Origin: Paracoccus sp. S3-43
GTDB lineage: Bacteria; Pseudomonadota; Alphaproteobacteria; Rhodobacterales; Rhodobacteraceae
DNA: 64,000 bases
NCBI RefSeq assembly: GCF_029027965.1
Contig: NZ_CP119082.1
Location: 2,837,001-2,901,000 of the forward strand
Direction of reading: 5' to 3'
This document shows positions 38,981 to 49,365 of the stretch, one piece after another (the stretch's first letter is position 1; the number at the start of each line of letters is the position of its first letter). The notes below the pieces were generated by a model. That model was given only the letters and a program-made list of their open reading frames with translations. It was not told the origin of the DNA and ran no database searches. The position numbers and the translations under genes are program-made.

Positions 38981-39010
38981 ACCATACCAACCAGTCGGTA
39001 TGTGTGGCAA
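38981..39010 (-). promoter_or_regulatory. Promoter with overlapping TetR operator
   Basis: Minus-strand -35 TTGCCA (39005-39010), 18-base spacer, -10 TATGGT (38981-38986). The palindrome CATACC-N8-GGTATG (38983-39002) covers the -10 and spacer, an ideal place for repression by the adjacent tetR product. The inner AACCAGTC is near-symmetric too. Confidence 0.7.
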
Positions 39011-39017
39011 GAAAAAT

Positions 39018-39344
39018 TTAACGCCGCCGCAGCCCGATCAGGTCAAGCTCGGCCTCGATCCCCGACAAGGGGGTGCCGCGAACTTCGGCCACCAGCGAAT
39101 CGAAACGCTCGCGCAGCGCCGCCTTTTCCGCGCCCCGGCAGTCGTTCCAGGGCCGTCCCTGCAAGGCCATGACCAGAACGTAATAGCCGATGAAATGCGG
39201 CCGTTCGCCCACCGCCAGAAGCGCGCGATAGGCCTCGTGCGCGCCGATCCGGCGCAGGGCGGCGGCATCGGGCACCCCCGCCGCGATCAGCGCCTTGGCC
39301 GTCGCGGGGCCGATATTGGTGATCGCCGTCAGGTCGCTGTCCAT
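39018..39344 (-). CDS. TfoX C-terminal-domain-like protein
   Basis: A 108-residue protein resembling the TfoX/Sxy C-terminal domain, a helix-hairpin-helix-like fold: [40 protein letters not shown]. The N-terminal TfoX domain is missing, as in stand-alone family members of alphaproteobacteria. The ATG at 39344 follows GGAAAGGCGCGCG. It is directly upstream of the tetR promoter but in the same direction. No competence genes are nearby, so a competence role is not implied. Confidence 0.8.
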   Translation of the reverse strand: MDSDLTAITNIGPATAKALIAAGVPDAAALRRIGAHEAYRALLAVGERPHFIGYYVLVMALQGRPWNDCRGAEKAALRERFDSLVAEVRGTPLSGIEAELDLIGLRRR

Positions 39345-39407
39345 CGCGCGCCTTTCCAAATCCCCGTTCTTCCTGTATCAGCGCAAGATCCCTTAGGACA
39401 GCACGGC

Positions 39408-40754
39408 ATGACCGACCAAGCCAATCCCCCGGCAGTGAAAAAGCTTTTCATCAAGACCTATGGCTGCCAGATGAACGTCTATGACAGCCAGCGCATGGCC
39501 GAGGCCATGGGCGCGGAAGGCTATGTCCTGACCGAGGATCAGGCGCAGGCCGATATGGTCCTGCTGAACACCTGCCATATCCGCGAGAAGGCGGCCGAGA
39601 AGCTCTATTCCGACCTGGGCCGCCTGAAACCGCTCAAGGGCCAGCGTCCCGACCTGAAGATCGGCGTGGCGGGCTGCGTGGCCCAGGCCGAGGGCGAAGA
39701 GATCGTGCGCCGGATGCCTCTGGTCGATCTGGTGGTCGGCCCGCAGACCTATCACCGCCTGCCCGCGATGGTGCGCGGCGAGGCGCCCGCGATCCAGACC
39801 GACTTCCCCGAAGAAGACAAGTTCGACCACCTGCCGCAACGCCGCGCCACCCGCCGCGCGCCCGCCGCCTTCCTGACCGTGCAGGAGGGCTGCGACAAGT
39901 TCTGCGCCTTCTGCGTGGTCCCCTATACGCGCGGGGCCGAGGTCAGCCGCCCGGTGGACCGCATCCTGCGCGAGGCCCGCGACTTGGTGGATCGCGGCGT
40001 GCGGGAAATCACCCTGCTGGGCCAGAACGTGAACGGCTGGCACGGCGCCGGGCCATCCCTGCAAGGACAGGATGGCGAATGGGGCTTTGGCCGCCTGATC
40101 CGCGCCCTGGCCGAGATCCCTGGGCTGGACCGGATCCGCTATACCACCAGCCACCCCAACGACATGTCAAATGACCTGATCGACGCGCATCGCGACATTC
40201 CGCAACTGATGCCCTATCTGCACCTGCCGGTGCAGTCGGGCAGCGACCGGATCCTGCGGGCCATGAACCGCAAGCATACGGCGGCGGACTACCTGCGCCT
40301 GATCGACCGGATCCGCGAGGCGCGGCCCGACATCCTGCTGACCAGCGACTTCATCGTGGGCTTTCCGGGCGAGACGGACCAGGACCATGCCGACACCCTG
40401 CGCCTGGTGGCCGAGGTGGGTTTCGGCACCGCCTTCAGCTTCAAGTATTCGCCCCGCCCCGGCACCCCCGCCTATGACCGCCCCGAGGTCGACGGCGCGA
40501 TCGCCGATCAGCGCTTGCAGGACTTGCAGGCCCTGCTGACGAAACAGCAGAAGGCGGCGCAGGAAGGCATGGTCGGGCGCAGGCTGGGCGTGCTGTTCGA
40601 AAAGCCGGGCAGGCAGGCGGGCCAGATGATCGGCAAGTCGGATTACCTGCATTCCGTCTTTGTCGAGGCGCCCCATGCGCAGGTCGGCGATCTGGTGCAG
40701 GTGCGGATCGTGGAAAGCGCGTCCAATTCGCTGCGCGGAGAATTGGCGGCGTAA
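39408..40754 (+). CDS. miaB: tRNA-2-methylthio-N6-dimethylallyladenosine synthase
   Basis: MiaB is a radical-SAM enzyme with two iron-sulfur clusters that thiomethylates A37 of tRNAs. The N-terminal cluster Cys are in [23 protein letters not shown] and [11 protein letters not shown]. The radical-SAM triad is [20 protein letters not shown]. The TRAM-like end carries [20 protein letters not shown]. The 448-residue length fits. The ATG follows AGGACAGCACGGC; an in-frame run upstream is antisense to the tetR/TfoX-like genes and is not coding. Confidence 0.98.
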   Translation: MTDQANPPAVKKLFIKTYGCQMNVYDSQRMAEAMGAEGYVLTEDQAQADMVLLNTCHIREKAAEKLYSDLGRLKPLKGQRPDLKIGVAGCVAQAEGEEIVRRMPLVDLVVGPQTYHRLPAMVRGEAPAIQTDFPEEDKFDHLPQRRATRRAPAAFLTVQEGCDKFCAFCVVPYTRGAEVSRPVDRILREARDLVDRGVREITLLGQNVNGWHGAGPSLQGQDGEWGFGRLIRALAEIPGLDRIRYTTSHPNDMSNDLIDAHRDIPQLMPYLHLPVQSGSDRILRAMNRKHTAADYLRLIDRIREARPDILLTSDFIVGFPGETDQDHADTLRLVAEVGFGTAFSFKYSPRPGTPAYDRPEVDGAIADQRLQDLQALLTKQQKAAQEGMVGRRLGVLFEKPGRQAGQMIGKSDYLHSVFVEAPHAQVGDLVQVRIVESASNSLRGELAA

Positions 40755-40774
40755 CCGGGGCGGCCGCCCCCCGG
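40755..40774. terminator. Hairpin between convergent miaB and ftsK
   Basis: CCGGGGCGG followed by CCGCCCCCCGG forms a GC-rich stem in the 54-bp gap. No T run, so terminator activity is inferred. Confidence 0.45.
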
Positions 40775-40808
40775 AGACGCCCGTTTCCTGTGCCGGGCCT
40801 CGGCGCCC

Positions 40809-43415
40809 TCAGACCTCGGGCACCAGCACCTCGCGCTTGCCGACATGGTTCGCCGCCGAGACCACCCCCTGCTCCTCCATCTGCTCGACCAGCCGGGCGG
40901 CCTTGTTGTAACCGATGGCCAGTTTCCGCTGGATATAGCTGGTGGAACACTTGCGGTCCTTGGCGACGATCATCACCGCCTGATCGTAGAGCGCGTCGTC
41001 CCCGCCGTCGCCGCCGAGGCCCAGCACGGCGTCGATGTCGGACGCCACCTCGTCCTCGGGCCCCTCGACCACGCCCGACTTGTAGGACGGCGGGCCGAAG
41101 GATTTCAGATGGGTCACGACCTCCTCGACTTCCTCGTCGCTGACGAAGGGGCCGTGGATCCGGGTGATCCGCGCGCCGTTGCCCATATACAGCATGTCGC
41201 CCTGGCCCAGAAGCTGCTCGGCCCCCTGTTCGCCCAGGATGGTGCGCGAATCGATCTTGGAGGTGACCTGGAAGGAAATCCGGGTCGGGAAGTTCGCCTT
41301 GATCGTGCCGGTGATCACATCGACCGAGGGCCGCTGCGTCGCCATGATCAGGTGGATGCCGGACGCCCGCGCCATCTGCGCCAGCCGCTGGATGCAGGCT
41401 TCTATTTCCTTGCCCGCCACCATCATCAGGTCAGCCATCTCGTCGACGATCACGACGATATAGGGGAAGGTCTCGGGCTTGAATTCCTCGGTCTCGAAGA
41501 CCGGCTCGCCGGTATCCTCGTCAAAGCCGGTCTGGACGGTACGCTTGAACATCTCGTTCTTCGACAGCGCCTCGCGGACGCGGCCGTTATAGCCCTCGAT
41601 GTTCCTGACGCCCATCTTGGACATCTTGCGATACCGCTCCTCCATCTCGGAGACGACCCATTTCAGCGCGACGACGGCCTTTTTCGGATCGGTGACGACG
41701 GGGGACAGCAGATGCGGGATGCCGTCATAGACCGACAGTTCCAGCATCTTCGGGTCGATCATGATCAGCCGGCATTCGTCGGGCGTCAGTTTATACAGCA
41801 GCGACAGGATCATGGTGTTGATCGCGACCGATTTCCCGGACCCGGTGGTCCCGGCGATCAGCAGATGCGGCATCTTCGCCAGGTTCGCCACGACCGGATC
41901 GCCGCCGATGTCCTTGCCAAGCGCCAGCGGCAGCGGCTGGGTGCCGTCGCCGAAGGCGCGCGAGGCCAGGATCTCGCGCAGCAGCACCTTTTCGCGGCGC
42001 GCGTTCGGCAGCTCGATGCCGATGACGGTGCGGCCCGGCACGGTGCTGACTCGCGCCGACAGGGCCGACATGGACCGGGCGATGTCGTCGGACAGCCCGA
42101 TCACGCGGGACGCCTTCAGCCCCGGCGCAGGTTCCAGTTCGTAAAGCGTCACGACCGGGCCGGGCCGGACCTCGGTGATCTGGCCCTTGACGCCGTAATC
42201 GTCCAGCACCGCCTCCAGCATCCGGGCGTTTTCCATCAACGCTTCCTCGGACACGGTCGGCTGGTCGCCGGCCTGCGGCACGGTCAGCAGGGCCAGCGGC
42301 GGGCGTTCATAGGTGTTCAGCACGTCTTCGAATTGCAGATCCGGCGCGTATTCCTGGCGCGGCGCTTGGGGGGCGGCGACCGGCTTTCTCGGCGGCGGGA
42401 CGGCCATGCGCGGCATGTCCGCGGCGGCGGCGGGGGCTTCGGGCAGGGGCGGATCGGCGCGGCCGTCCTTTCCGGCCTCGCGCGACAGGCGGGCCGCCAC
42501 GACCGCCAGGACCGAGGGCTTGGCCGAACGCGACCGGATCGCGTCGCTGATGCGGCCGCTGACCTCCTCGGCCGAGGGGGCGTCGCCGTTGTAATCGGAA
42601 TCGCGCTCGATCAGCTCGGGTTCGGGCAGGTCTTCCTCCAGCTCCAGATCGTCGGGGGCCGCAGGCTTGCGCCGGGCCACGACCGGGGCGCGCGTCGCGG
42701 ACGGGGCGGGTACGGCCTTGGCCTCGCGCCGCGCCTGCAACCGTTGCCGCATCCCGACCGAGGCCGCCGCCCCCCGGCCCAGGGCGCGCATCGCCAGGTC
42801 CAGGGCGGTCAGCAGCCCGAACACGAAGCGGCGCCACAGCCCCAGCAGTTCGGCCCGCGCGAATCCCAGCGAAAAGGCGGTCATCGCCAGCACCGCGACG
42901 GCCGTCGCCAGCCCCGCCAGCCGGATGCCGATCTGGGCCTTGACCGGCAGCAGGTTCAGCATGGCGCCCATGATCATGTCGCCGAAATGCCCGCCCAGGC
43001 CATAGGACTGTTCCCACCCGGCCCCCGGCAGCAGCGTGCTGCAATAGACCGAGGCAAGCGCCACGGCGATGGGCGTGAACAGGGCGCGCATGAAGCGGTC
43101 CTCGCCCCGGTGCAGCACGAAGCGCAGCCCCCAGACAAGCGCGGCGATCACCAGCATCCAGGAACCGTATCCCGCGATCATCATCAGGGGCGAGGCGACA
43201 TAGGCGCCGAAGCTGCCCAGCATGTTCTGCGCGGGTTCGTCGGTGGCCGACAGGAAGCTGGGATCCTCGGACGACCAGGTGCCCAGCATGATCGCCATCA
43301 GGATGCCCGCCAGCAACAGCCCGGTGCCCAGCAGCTCCTTGCCGCGCCGTTCCAGCGCCGCCTGGGTGGACTGGTCGAACAGCGGATCGCGGTGTTTTGC
43401 CTGCCAGCTTGCCAT
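40809..43415 (-). CDS. ftsK: DNA translocase FtsK
   Basis: FtsK pumps chromosome DNA through the closing septum and activates Xer recombination. The 868 residues have four N-terminal membrane helices (about residues 33-185), a shortened Pro/Ala-rich linker (about 200-370), the RecA-like motor with [19 protein letters not shown] (about 521) and [20 protein letters not shown] (Walker B), and a C-terminal winged-helix gamma domain ([40 protein letters not shown]) that reads KOPS. The aminotransferase gene ends six bases upstream. xerC at 27.4 kb is its known partner. Confidence 0.98.
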   Translation of the reverse strand: MASWQAKHRDPLFDQSTQAALERRGKELLGTGLLLAGILMAIMLGTWSSEDPSFLSATDEPAQNMLGSFGAYVASPLMMIAGYGSWMLVIAALVWGLRFVLHRGEDRFMRALFTPIAVALASVYCSTLLPGAGWEQSYGLGGHFGDMIMGAMLNLLPVKAQIGIRLAGLATAVAVLAMTAFSLGFARAELLGLWRRFVFGLLTALDLAMRALGRGAAASVGMRQRLQARREAKAVPAPSATRAPVVARRKPAAPDDLELEEDLPEPELIERDSDYNGDAPSAEEVSGRISDAIRSRSAKPSVLAVVAARLSREAGKDGRADPPLPEAPAAAADMPRMAVPPPRKPVAAPQAPRQEYAPDLQFEDVLNTYERPPLALLTVPQAGDQPTVSEEALMENARMLEAVLDDYGVKGQITEVRPGPVVTLYELEPAPGLKASRVIGLSDDIARSMSALSARVSTVPGRTVIGIELPNARREKVLLREILASRAFGDGTQPLPLALGKDIGGDPVVANLAKMPHLLIAGTTGSGKSVAINTMILSLLYKLTPDECRLIMIDPKMLELSVYDGIPHLLSPVVTDPKKAVVALKWVVSEMEERYRKMSKMGVRNIEGYNGRVREALSKNEMFKRTVQTGFDEDTGEPVFETEEFKPETFPYIVVIVDEMADLMMVAGKEIEACIQRLAQMARASGIHLIMATQRPSVDVITGTIKANFPTRISFQVTSKIDSRTILGEQGAEQLLGQGDMLYMGNGARITRIHGPFVSDEEVEEVVTHLKSFGPPSYKSGVVEGPEDEVASDIDAVLGLGGDGGDDALYDQAVMIVAKDRKCSTSYIQRKLAIGYNKAARLVEQMEEQGVVSAANHVGKREVLVPEV

Positions 43416-43421
43416 GGTCCC

Positions 43422-44630
43422 TCAGCCTTCCCCGCCCGTCGTTCCGTCGTAAAGCACCGCGCGCAGCCGTTGCAGCGCCGGATCCGTCTGTTCCGCCTCG
43501 GCCACCAGAGCCACGCGGATGAACCCCTTGCCTGGATTGCGACCATCCACCTCTCGGGACAGGTAGGCCCCCGGCAGCACCTGGATGCCCGCCTCCGCCC
43601 ACAGGGTCTTGGCCGCATCCTCGCCATCCGTCACCGGCAGCCACAGGAAGAACCCGCCCTGGATCGGACGGTATCCCGGCACATTGCCCAGCACCCGGTC
43701 GGCGATGGCGTATTTCCGCTGATACAGCGCGCGGCTGGCCGCGACATGCGCCTCGTCCTGCCAGGCGGCCTCGCTGACGGCCTGGGCGGGCAGCGACAGG
43801 GGCGCCCCGGCATAGGCGCGCAACCGGCGGATCTGGGCGATATTGGCCGCCGAACCCGCCACAAAGCCCGACCGCAGCCCCGGCAGGTTCGACCGCTTGG
43901 AGAGCGAATTGAAGATCACCACCCGATCGGCCAGTCCCATGTCGGTCGCCACGGCCAGGGCGCCGGGCGGGGGCGCCTCGCGCCAGATCTCGGAATAGCA
44001 TTCGTCGGCGAAGACCAGAAAATCATGCCGCGCGGCCAGGGCCAGCAGCGTTTCCAGATAATCGCGGTCGGCGATCGCGCCCTGCGGATTGGCGGGCGAA
44101 CACAGATAGGCGATGGCCGCGCGGTCCAGCACCTCGGGCGGCAGGGCGGCGTAATCGGGCAGGTTGCCGGTCTCGGGTGTGGCGGGCACGAAGACCGGGT
44201 CCGCCTGCACGGCGGCGGCGGCCACGGCATAGACCTGATAGAAGGGATTGGGGATCAGGATCGCGGGCCGCGCGCCGTCCTTGCGTTCCGGGCACAGGGC
44301 CAGCGCCGCGTTGAACAGCCCCTCGCGCGTGCCGTTCAGCGCCATGATCCGATCCGGCGCCACGTCCAGGCCGTAGCGCCCGCCCAGCCAGCCGCCGATG
44401 GCCGACAGCAGGCCGGGCGTGCCGTCATTCGGCGGATACTTTCCGAAACCGCCCATATTGGCGGCCATCACCCCGGCCACGAAATCCGGCATGGCATGGC
44501 GCGGCTCTCCAATGGTCAGCACCGTCGGAGTTTCGCCGTTCTTCAGACCCGGCTCGATGCCGGACAACAGCGCCCGCAGACGCGGGAACGCATAGTCCGG
44601 CAGGTTCGAGAACCGCTCGGGGATCGCCAT
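43422..44630 (-). CDS. Class I/II aminotransferase (DapC-like)
   Basis: A 402-residue fold-type I PLP enzyme. The PLP Lys is in VIFNSLSKRSNLPGLRSGFV, the Asn in LCSPANPQGAIADRDYL, and FADECYSEIWRE precedes it. Family members in proteobacteria include N-succinyl-diaminopimelate aminotransferase, which would serve lysine and peptidoglycan synthesis. That assignment is a guess from motif style (SLSKRSNLPGLRSGF). The ATG at 44630 is preceded by GCGAGGCAGA. It runs into ftsK, six bases away. Confidence 0.88.
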   Translation of the reverse strand: MAIPERFSNLPDYAFPRLRALLSGIEPGLKNGETPTVLTIGEPRHAMPDFVAGVMAANMGGFGKYPPNDGTPGLLSAIGGWLGGRYGLDVAPDRIMALNGTREGLFNAALALCPERKDGARPAILIPNPFYQVYAVAAAAVQADPVFVPATPETGNLPDYAALPPEVLDRAAIAYLCSPANPQGAIADRDYLETLLALAARHDFLVFADECYSEIWREAPPPGALAVATDMGLADRVVIFNSLSKRSNLPGLRSGFVAGSAANIAQIRRLRAYAGAPLSLPAQAVSEAAWQDEAHVAASRALYQRKYAIADRVLGNVPGYRPIQGGFFLWLPVTDGEDAAKTLWAEAGIQVLPGAYLSREVDGRNPGKGFIRVALVAEAEQTDPALQRLRAVLYDGTTGGEG

Positions 44631-44735
44631 TCTGCCTCGCTTTCGGGGTCTTCGGCCCCGTTTATCACAAGAAACATTAGCGTGATCGCGCCCTTGCGTC
44701 CAGCGAAAGCCCGCCCCGAGGCGATCATCTTCTGT

Positions 44736-44755
44736 GCGCAAATATCCTCGGGGGT
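44736..44755 (+). repeat. Dispersed intergenic motif, copy 1
   Basis: GCAAATATCCTCGGGGG with a second copy at 47670-47686. Both lie in intergenic DNA next to a GC-rich hairpin. I recall the AAATATCCTCGGGGG core as frequent in Rhodobacteraceae intergenic DNA, from memory only. Confidence 0.6.
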
Positions 44756-44773
44756 GAATTGGCCGCAGGCCAA

Positions 44774-44796
44774 GAGGGGGCGCGAGCGCCCCCTTG
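44774..44796 (-). terminator. Terminator-like hairpin after the amidase gene
   Basis: GGGGGCG (44776-44782) with CGCCCCC (44787-44793), loop CGAG. On the minus strand it begins six bases past the amidase stop and is followed by TCTTGG. Confidence 0.55.
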
Positions 44797-44798
44797 CG

Positions 44799-46133
44799 CT
44801 ACCCCACGGCCAGGGCCGCCTCGACCCCGGCGGCCATATGCAGCAGATGCGTGTCGCGCCCGGCATGGCCCATCACCGAAATCCCGCAGGCCGGGTGGCC
44901 GGTGGGCAGGGTGCAGACCGGCAGGCCCAGCAGGTTGCCGATGCGGGTGTTGCGCAGCGTCAACAGGTTCGCGCGCACGAATTCGGCCTCGTCCGCCATC
45001 AGCCGCGCGGCATGGGGCGGCAGGATCGGCACGGTCGGCAGCAGGATCGCGTCACGGCGCGACGCCACCTCCTTGATCCATTTGCGCCGGATCCGCACCA
45101 GGCTTTCCCAGGCGGCGACATAGGCGGGGGCGCTGACATCGGCCCCGCCGCGAAAGCGGTCCAGGATCGGCTTCCACATCAGTTCCGGCGCATCCTCGAT
45201 CTGGGCGCGCCAGATGCCATAGGCCTCGGGGGCGAACAGCGACGCCGACAGGGGCATCGCCTTGGCCACCCAGTCGCTCGACACGCGGTCGATCTGCGCG
45301 CCCTCGCGGGCCAGCCGGTCCACGGCATCCTCGAAGGCGGCGACCGGGCCTTTCTCGGCGCCCTCGAAGGGCAGGCCGTCCAGCACCAGCAGGCGGCGCC
45401 CCGCGACCGAGGCGCCGGTCAGGTCGGCCGCCCTCGTCCCCGCCATCAGCGCGAACAGTTCGGCGCAATCCTCGACCGTGCGGGCGATGGGGCCGGTGAC
45501 GTCGAACTTGCGGCACAAGGGAACCACGCCCTTTTCGGGCAGCGAATCATGGCTGGGCTTGAATCCCACCAGGTCGTTCCAGGCGGCGGGCACGCGGATC
45601 GACCCGCCGGTGTCCGACCCGATCGCCGCCGCAGCCAGCCCAAGCGCCACCGAAACCGCCGCGCCCGACGACGACCCGCCCGGCGCCAGATCGGGATCAA
45701 GCGCGTTCGGCGGCGTCGCGGTATTCGGGTTCAGCCCCAGCCCGGAAAAGGCCAGTTCGGTCATATGCGTCTTGCCCAGGCAGATCGTGCCCTGCCGCGC
45801 CGCGCGCGCCAGCACGATGGCATCCTTGCGCGGCACCCGGCCCTCCAGCAGCTTCGATCCGGCCTCGGTCACGGTGCCGCCGCTGTCGATATTGTCCTTC
45901 CAGCTGATCGCCACGCCGTCCAGCAGCCCGCGCCGCAGTTCCAGCTTGGCGCGGTCATGGGCGGCCACGGATTCGGACCGGGCGCGGACATCCGTGACGC
46001 GGGCATAGATGCGCCGGGCGTCGGGATGGGCCTTGATGGCGGCCAGATAGGCCTCGGTCTGGTCCAGGGGATCCAGCAGTCCCGCCATGATCGCACGGCC
46101 CTGCTGGGCGGCGGGGGCGCGCAGCCAGTCCAT
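44799..46133 (-). CDS. Amidase signature family enzyme
   Basis: A 444-residue amidase of the Ser-cisSer-Lys type. The catalytic Lys is in GVAISWKDNIDSGGTV, the cis-Ser in DLAPGGSSSGAAVSVALG, and the nucleophile in AIGSDTGGSIRVPAAWNDL. It lacks the extra domains of GatA and has no gatB/gatC neighbours, so it is a stand-alone hydrolase of unknown substrate. It starts 2 bp after the SDHAF4-like gene ends, and a Met 15 codons in (MAGLLDPLDQ) is a possible alternative start. Confidence 0.92.
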   Translation of the reverse strand: MDWLRAPAAQQGRAIMAGLLDPLDQTEAYLAAIKAHPDARRIYARVTDVRARSESVAAHDRAKLELRRGLLDGVAISWKDNIDSGGTVTEAGSKLLEGRVPRKDAIVLARAARQGTICLGKTHMTELAFSGLGLNPNTATPPNALDPDLAPGGSSSGAAVSVALGLAAAAIGSDTGGSIRVPAAWNDLVGFKPSHDSLPEKGVVPLCRKFDVTGPIARTVEDCAELFALMAGTRAADLTGASVAGRRLLVLDGLPFEGAEKGPVAAFEDAVDRLAREGAQIDRVSSDWVAKAMPLSASLFAPEAYGIWRAQIEDAPELMWKPILDRFRGGADVSAPAYVAAWESLVRIRRKWIKEVASRRDAILLPTVPILPPHAARLMADEAEFVRANLLTLRNTRIGNLLGLPVCTLPTGHPACGISVMGHAGRDTHLLHMAAGVEAALAVG

Positions 46134-46135
46134 CC

Positions 46136-46327
46136 TCAGAAATCCACCGCGAGGCCGTTCTTCTCGTAATCGCCGAAGCGCACCGGCTCGGGCCCGTCGC
46201 GCCCGCCGTATTCCTTGGGCAGGGGATGCGCGGCGGCGGCGACCTTGCGGCGCGCGGCGGCCTCGGCCAGGGCGCGGCGGGCGGCGGGCGGCAGGTCGTC
46301 GCGGTCGTCCTGTGGCAGATCGGTCAT
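46136..46327 (-). CDS. DUF1674 / SDHAF4-like succinate dehydrogenase assembly protein
   Basis: A 63-residue protein ending in LPKEYGGRDGPEPVRFGDYE followed by KNGLAVDF, the DUF1674 signature shared with eukaryotic SDHAF4. That factor helps flavinated SdhA assemble into complex II. The N-terminal half is Ala/Arg-rich helix. It leads directly into the amidase gene. No sdh genes occur in the window; the family function is known mainly from mitochondria. Confidence 0.9.
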   Translation of the reverse strand: MTDLPQDDRDDLPPAARRALAEAAARRKVAAAAHPLPKEYGGRDGPEPVRFGDYEKNGLAVDF

Positions 46328-46397
46328 GGCAACAGTCCCCGAATGAACGTAAGGGTCGGCTTCAGTCTTTCAGCGGATTTAGGCAAAGGAAAGCGAT

Positions 46398-47651
46398 TTG
46401 GCAAAGCGTGGCGTGGATAGGGCGCGTTCGGGGGCCTTGCGCCTGCTGGCGGGCGTGCGCGACGGGCTGTCGCTGGCGGACCAGGCGGGCGCGCTGAAGG
46501 CGTTGCCGCCAGCGGATCAGGCCCGCGCCGCGCGCCTTGCGGCGGCGGTGCTGCGCCACCAGTCCCGCGCGGATGCGGTGATCGCGGCCTATGTCGGGCG
46601 CAAGCCCAGCCCGCAGGTCGCCGACATCCTGCGCCTGGCCGTGGTCGAGATGCTGGACCTGGACGGCGCCGCGCATGGCGTGGTCGATGCCGCCGTGACC
46701 CTGACGCGCGGCCTGGGGCAAAAGGGCCAGGCCGCCTCGGGCATGGTCAACGGGGTGCTGCGCAAGGCGGCGGGCCATCCCGGCTGGGCCGACCTGCCGC
46801 CGCAGCCCATGCCCGATTGGCTGCGCGGCCCCGTCGCCACAGCCTGGGGCGAGGACGCCGCCCGTGCCATCGAGGCCGCGCATCAGGCGGGCGCTCCGCT
46901 GGACCTGACCGCGAAGCCCGGCGTCACGGTCGAGGGCGCGGATCCCCTGCCGACCGGATCCCTGCGCATTCACGGCCCGGCGCAGGTCAGCGCCCTGCCC
47001 GGCTATGCCGAGGGCGGCTGGTGGGTGCAGGACGCCGCCGCCGCCCTGCCCGCGCGGCTGCTGGACCCGCAACCGGGCGAACGAATCGCCGATCTCTGCG
47101 CGGCCCCCGGCGGCAAGACCCTGCAACTGGCCGCCGCCGGGGCGCAGGTCGCGGCGGTGGACATCAGCCCCGCCCGCCTGAAGCGCGTGGCCGAGAACCT
47201 GAAACGCTGCGCCATGACCGCCGACCTGGTCGCGGCCGACGCGCTCGAATGGCGGCCCGGCGCGCCGCTGGATGCGATCCTGCTGGACGCGCCCTGTTCG
47301 GCCACCGGCACGATCCGCCGCCATCCCGACCTGCCCTCCCTGCGCGACGGATCGGGGATCCCCGCGCTGATCGACCTGCAAGCCCGGCTGATCGACCACG
47401 CGCTGTCCCTGATCCCGCCGGGCGGGCGCATGGTCTATGCCGTCTGCTCGCTGCTGCCCGACGAGGGCGAGGCACAGATCGCCGCCGCCCTGTCCCGCCA
47501 TCCGGGGCTGATGGTGGAACCGCCCGACCTGCCCGGCACAGACCCGGACTGGATCACCCCGGAAGGCGGGTTGCGCACCCGGCCCGACTACTGGCCCGGC
47601 AAGGGCGGCATGGACGGCTTCTTCATGGCGCGCCTGCGCAAGGCGGGGTGA
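46398..47651 (+). CDS. rsmB: 16S rRNA (cytosine-5)-methyltransferase RsmB-type
   Basis: A 417-residue NOL1/NOP2/Sun-family enzyme. The N-terminal NusB-like RNA-binding domain (about 1-135, [40 protein letters not shown]) identifies the RsmB branch, which makes m5C967. The SAM motif is [20 protein letters not shown]. The catalytic Cys pair lies in [17 protein letters not shown] and [14 protein letters not shown]. The start is a TTG after AAAGGAAAGCGAT. It faces away from the SDHAF4-like gene. Confidence 0.93.
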   Translation: MAKRGVDRARSGALRLLAGVRDGLSLADQAGALKALPPADQARAARLAAAVLRHQSRADAVIAAYVGRKPSPQVADILRLAVVEMLDLDGAAHGVVDAAVTLTRGLGQKGQAASGMVNGVLRKAAGHPGWADLPPQPMPDWLRGPVATAWGEDAARAIEAAHQAGAPLDLTAKPGVTVEGADPLPTGSLRIHGPAQVSALPGYAEGGWWVQDAAAALPARLLDPQPGERIADLCAAPGGKTLQLAAAGAQVAAVDISPARLKRVAENLKRCAMTADLVAADALEWRPGAPLDAILLDAPCSATGTIRRHPDLPSLRDGSGIPALIDLQARLIDHALSLIPPGGRMVYAVCSLLPDEGEAQIAAALSRHPGLMVEPPDLPGTDPDWITPEGGLRTRPDYWPGKGGMDGFFMARLRKAG

Positions 47652-47667
47652 ACGCTCTTTTGCCTTG

Positions 47668-47712
47668 GTGCAAATATCCTCGGGGGGTCCGGGGGGCGAA
47701 ACGCCCCCGGCG
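47668..47712 (+). repeat. Dispersed intergenic motif, copy 2, with hairpin
   Basis: GCAAATATCCTCGGGGG is shared with the copy at 44738. It is followed by CCGGGGGGCG-AAA-CGCCCCCGG, a hairpin that may end rsmB transcripts. The motif sits 17 bp past the rsmB stop. Confidence 0.6.
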
Positions 47713-47775
47713 TCCGCCACTGGACCTTCGGCGCGCATGGCGCTAAGCCACCGCCGAACAGATGCCGAGGCCCCC

Positions 47776-49365
47776 ATGTCCCGTCCCGTGCCGATCCGAC
47801 GCGCGCTGATCTCCGTTTCCGACAAGACCGGGCTGATCGACTTCGCCCGCAAGCTGGACGCGCGCGGGATCGAGATCCTGTCCACCGGCGGCAGCGCCAA
47901 GACCCTGCGCGAAGCCGGGCTGACGGTGGTGGACGTGGCCGATGTGACGGGCTTTCCCGAAATGATGGACGGCCGCGTCAAGACGCTGCATCCGGCCGTC
48001 CATGGCGGCCTGCTGGCGCTACGCGACAATGCCGAACACCTGGCCGCGATGCAGGCCCATGGCATCGGCCCGATCGACCTGCTGGTCGTGAACCTCTATC
48101 CGTTCGAGGAAACCGTCGCCAAGGGCGCGGGCTATGACGACTGCATCGAGAATATCGACATCGGCGGCCCGGCGATGATCCGCGCCGCGGCCAAGAACCA
48201 CGGCTTCGTCACGGTGATCGTCGACCTGGCCGATTACGACGCCCTGCTGGCCGAACTGGACGCCAATGACGACCGCACCACGCTGGGCTTCCGCCAGCGG
48301 CAGGCGCAGATCGCAATCGCCCGCACCGCCGCCTATGACGCCGCCGTCAGCACCTGGCTGGCCGCCGCCATCGGCGAGGAAACCCCGCGCCGCCGCGCCT
48401 TCGCCGGAACGCTGGCGCAACCCCTGCGCTATGGCGAGAACCCGCATCAGTCCGCCGCCTTCTATGTCACCGGCGAGAACCGCCCCGGCGTGGCGACGGC
48501 GAAGCAGTGGCAGGGCAAGGAGCTGTCCTACAACAATATAAACGACACCGACGCGGCCTTCGAACTGGTCGCCGAGTTCGATCCGGCCCAAGGCCCGGCC
48601 TGCGCGATCATCAAGCACGCCAATCCCTGCGGCGTGGCGCGGGGCGATTCGGCGCTGGATGCCTACAGGCGGGCCTTCGACTGCGACCGGACTTCGGCCT
48701 TCGGCGGGATCATCGCGCTGAACCAGACGCTGGACGGCGCGACGGCCGAGGAGATCGTGAAGATCTTCACCGAGGTCGTGATCGCCCCCGATGCCGACGA
48801 GGACGCCAAGCGCATCTTCGCCGCCAGGAAGAACCTGCGCCTGCTGACCACCGGCGGGCTGCCCGATCCGCAGGCGGCGGGCCTTGCCTTCCGGCAGGTC
48901 GCGGGCGGCTTCCTGGTGCAGGGCCGCGACAACGGCCATGTGGCCCTTTCAGACCTGAAGGTGGTAAGCGACCGCCAGCCCTCGGACGCCGAACTGGGCG
49001 ACATGCTGTTCGCCTGGACCGTCGCCAAGCACGTCAAGTCCAACGCCATCGTCTATGCGAAGGACAGGGCCACCGTGGGCATCGGTGCCGGACAGATGAG
49101 CCGCGTGGACAGCACCCGCATCGGCCGCCGCAAATCCGAGGACATGGCCGAGGCGCTTGGCCTGGCCCAGCCCCCGACCATCGGCGCGGTGGTGGCGTCC
49201 GACGCCTTCTTCCCCTTCGCCGACGGGATCGAGGCGCTGGCCGAAGCGGGCGCCCGCGCCGTGATCCAGCCGGGCGGTTCCATGCGCGACGACGAGGCGA
49301 TCGCGGCGGCCAACCGCCTGGGGCTGGCGATGGTCTTTACCGGCCAGCGGCATTTCCGGCACTGA
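47776..49365 (+). CDS. purH: Bifunctional AICAR transformylase / IMP cyclohydrolase
   Basis: PurH does the last two steps of IMP synthesis. The 529 residues contain the N-terminal MGS-like IMPCH domain ([39 protein letters not shown]) and the C-terminal AICARFT domain. The latter carries the catalytic KHANPCGVA and [34 protein letters not shown] and [10 protein letters not shown] near the end. The ATG follows GCCGAGGCCCCC. Its stop overlaps lspA by one base (TGATG). Confidence 0.99.
   Translation: MSRPVPIRRALISVSDKTGLIDFARKLDARGIEILSTGGSAKTLREAGLTVVDVADVTGFPEMMDGRVKTLHPAVHGGLLALRDNAEHLAAMQAHGIGPIDLLVVNLYPFEETVAKGAGYDDCIENIDIGGPAMIRAAAKNHGFVTVIVDLADYDALLAELDANDDRTTLGFRQRQAQIAIARTAAYDAAVSTWLAAAIGEETPRRRAFAGTLAQPLRYGENPHQSAAFYVTGENRPGVATAKQWQGKELSYNNINDTDAAFELVAEFDPAQGPACAIIKHANPCGVARGDSALDAYRRAFDCDRTSAFGGIIALNQTLDGATAEEIVKIFTEVVIAPDADEDAKRIFAARKNLRLLTTGGLPDPQAAGLAFRQVAGGFLVQGRDNGHVALSDLKVVSDRQPSDAELGDMLFAWTVAKHVKSNAIVYAKDRATVGIGAGQMSRVDSTRIGRRKSEDMAEALGLAQPPTIGAVVASDAFFPFADGIEALAEAGARAVIQPGGSMRDDEAIAAANRLGLAMVFTGQRHFRH

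Noticed and set aside
40845..46169. A 1774-codon plus-strand open frame
   Set aside because: It is antisense to ftsK, the aminotransferase and the amidase, all of which have clear catalytic motifs. High GC at third positions suppresses stops on the opposite strand; composition is His/Gly/Arg-rich with no domain.
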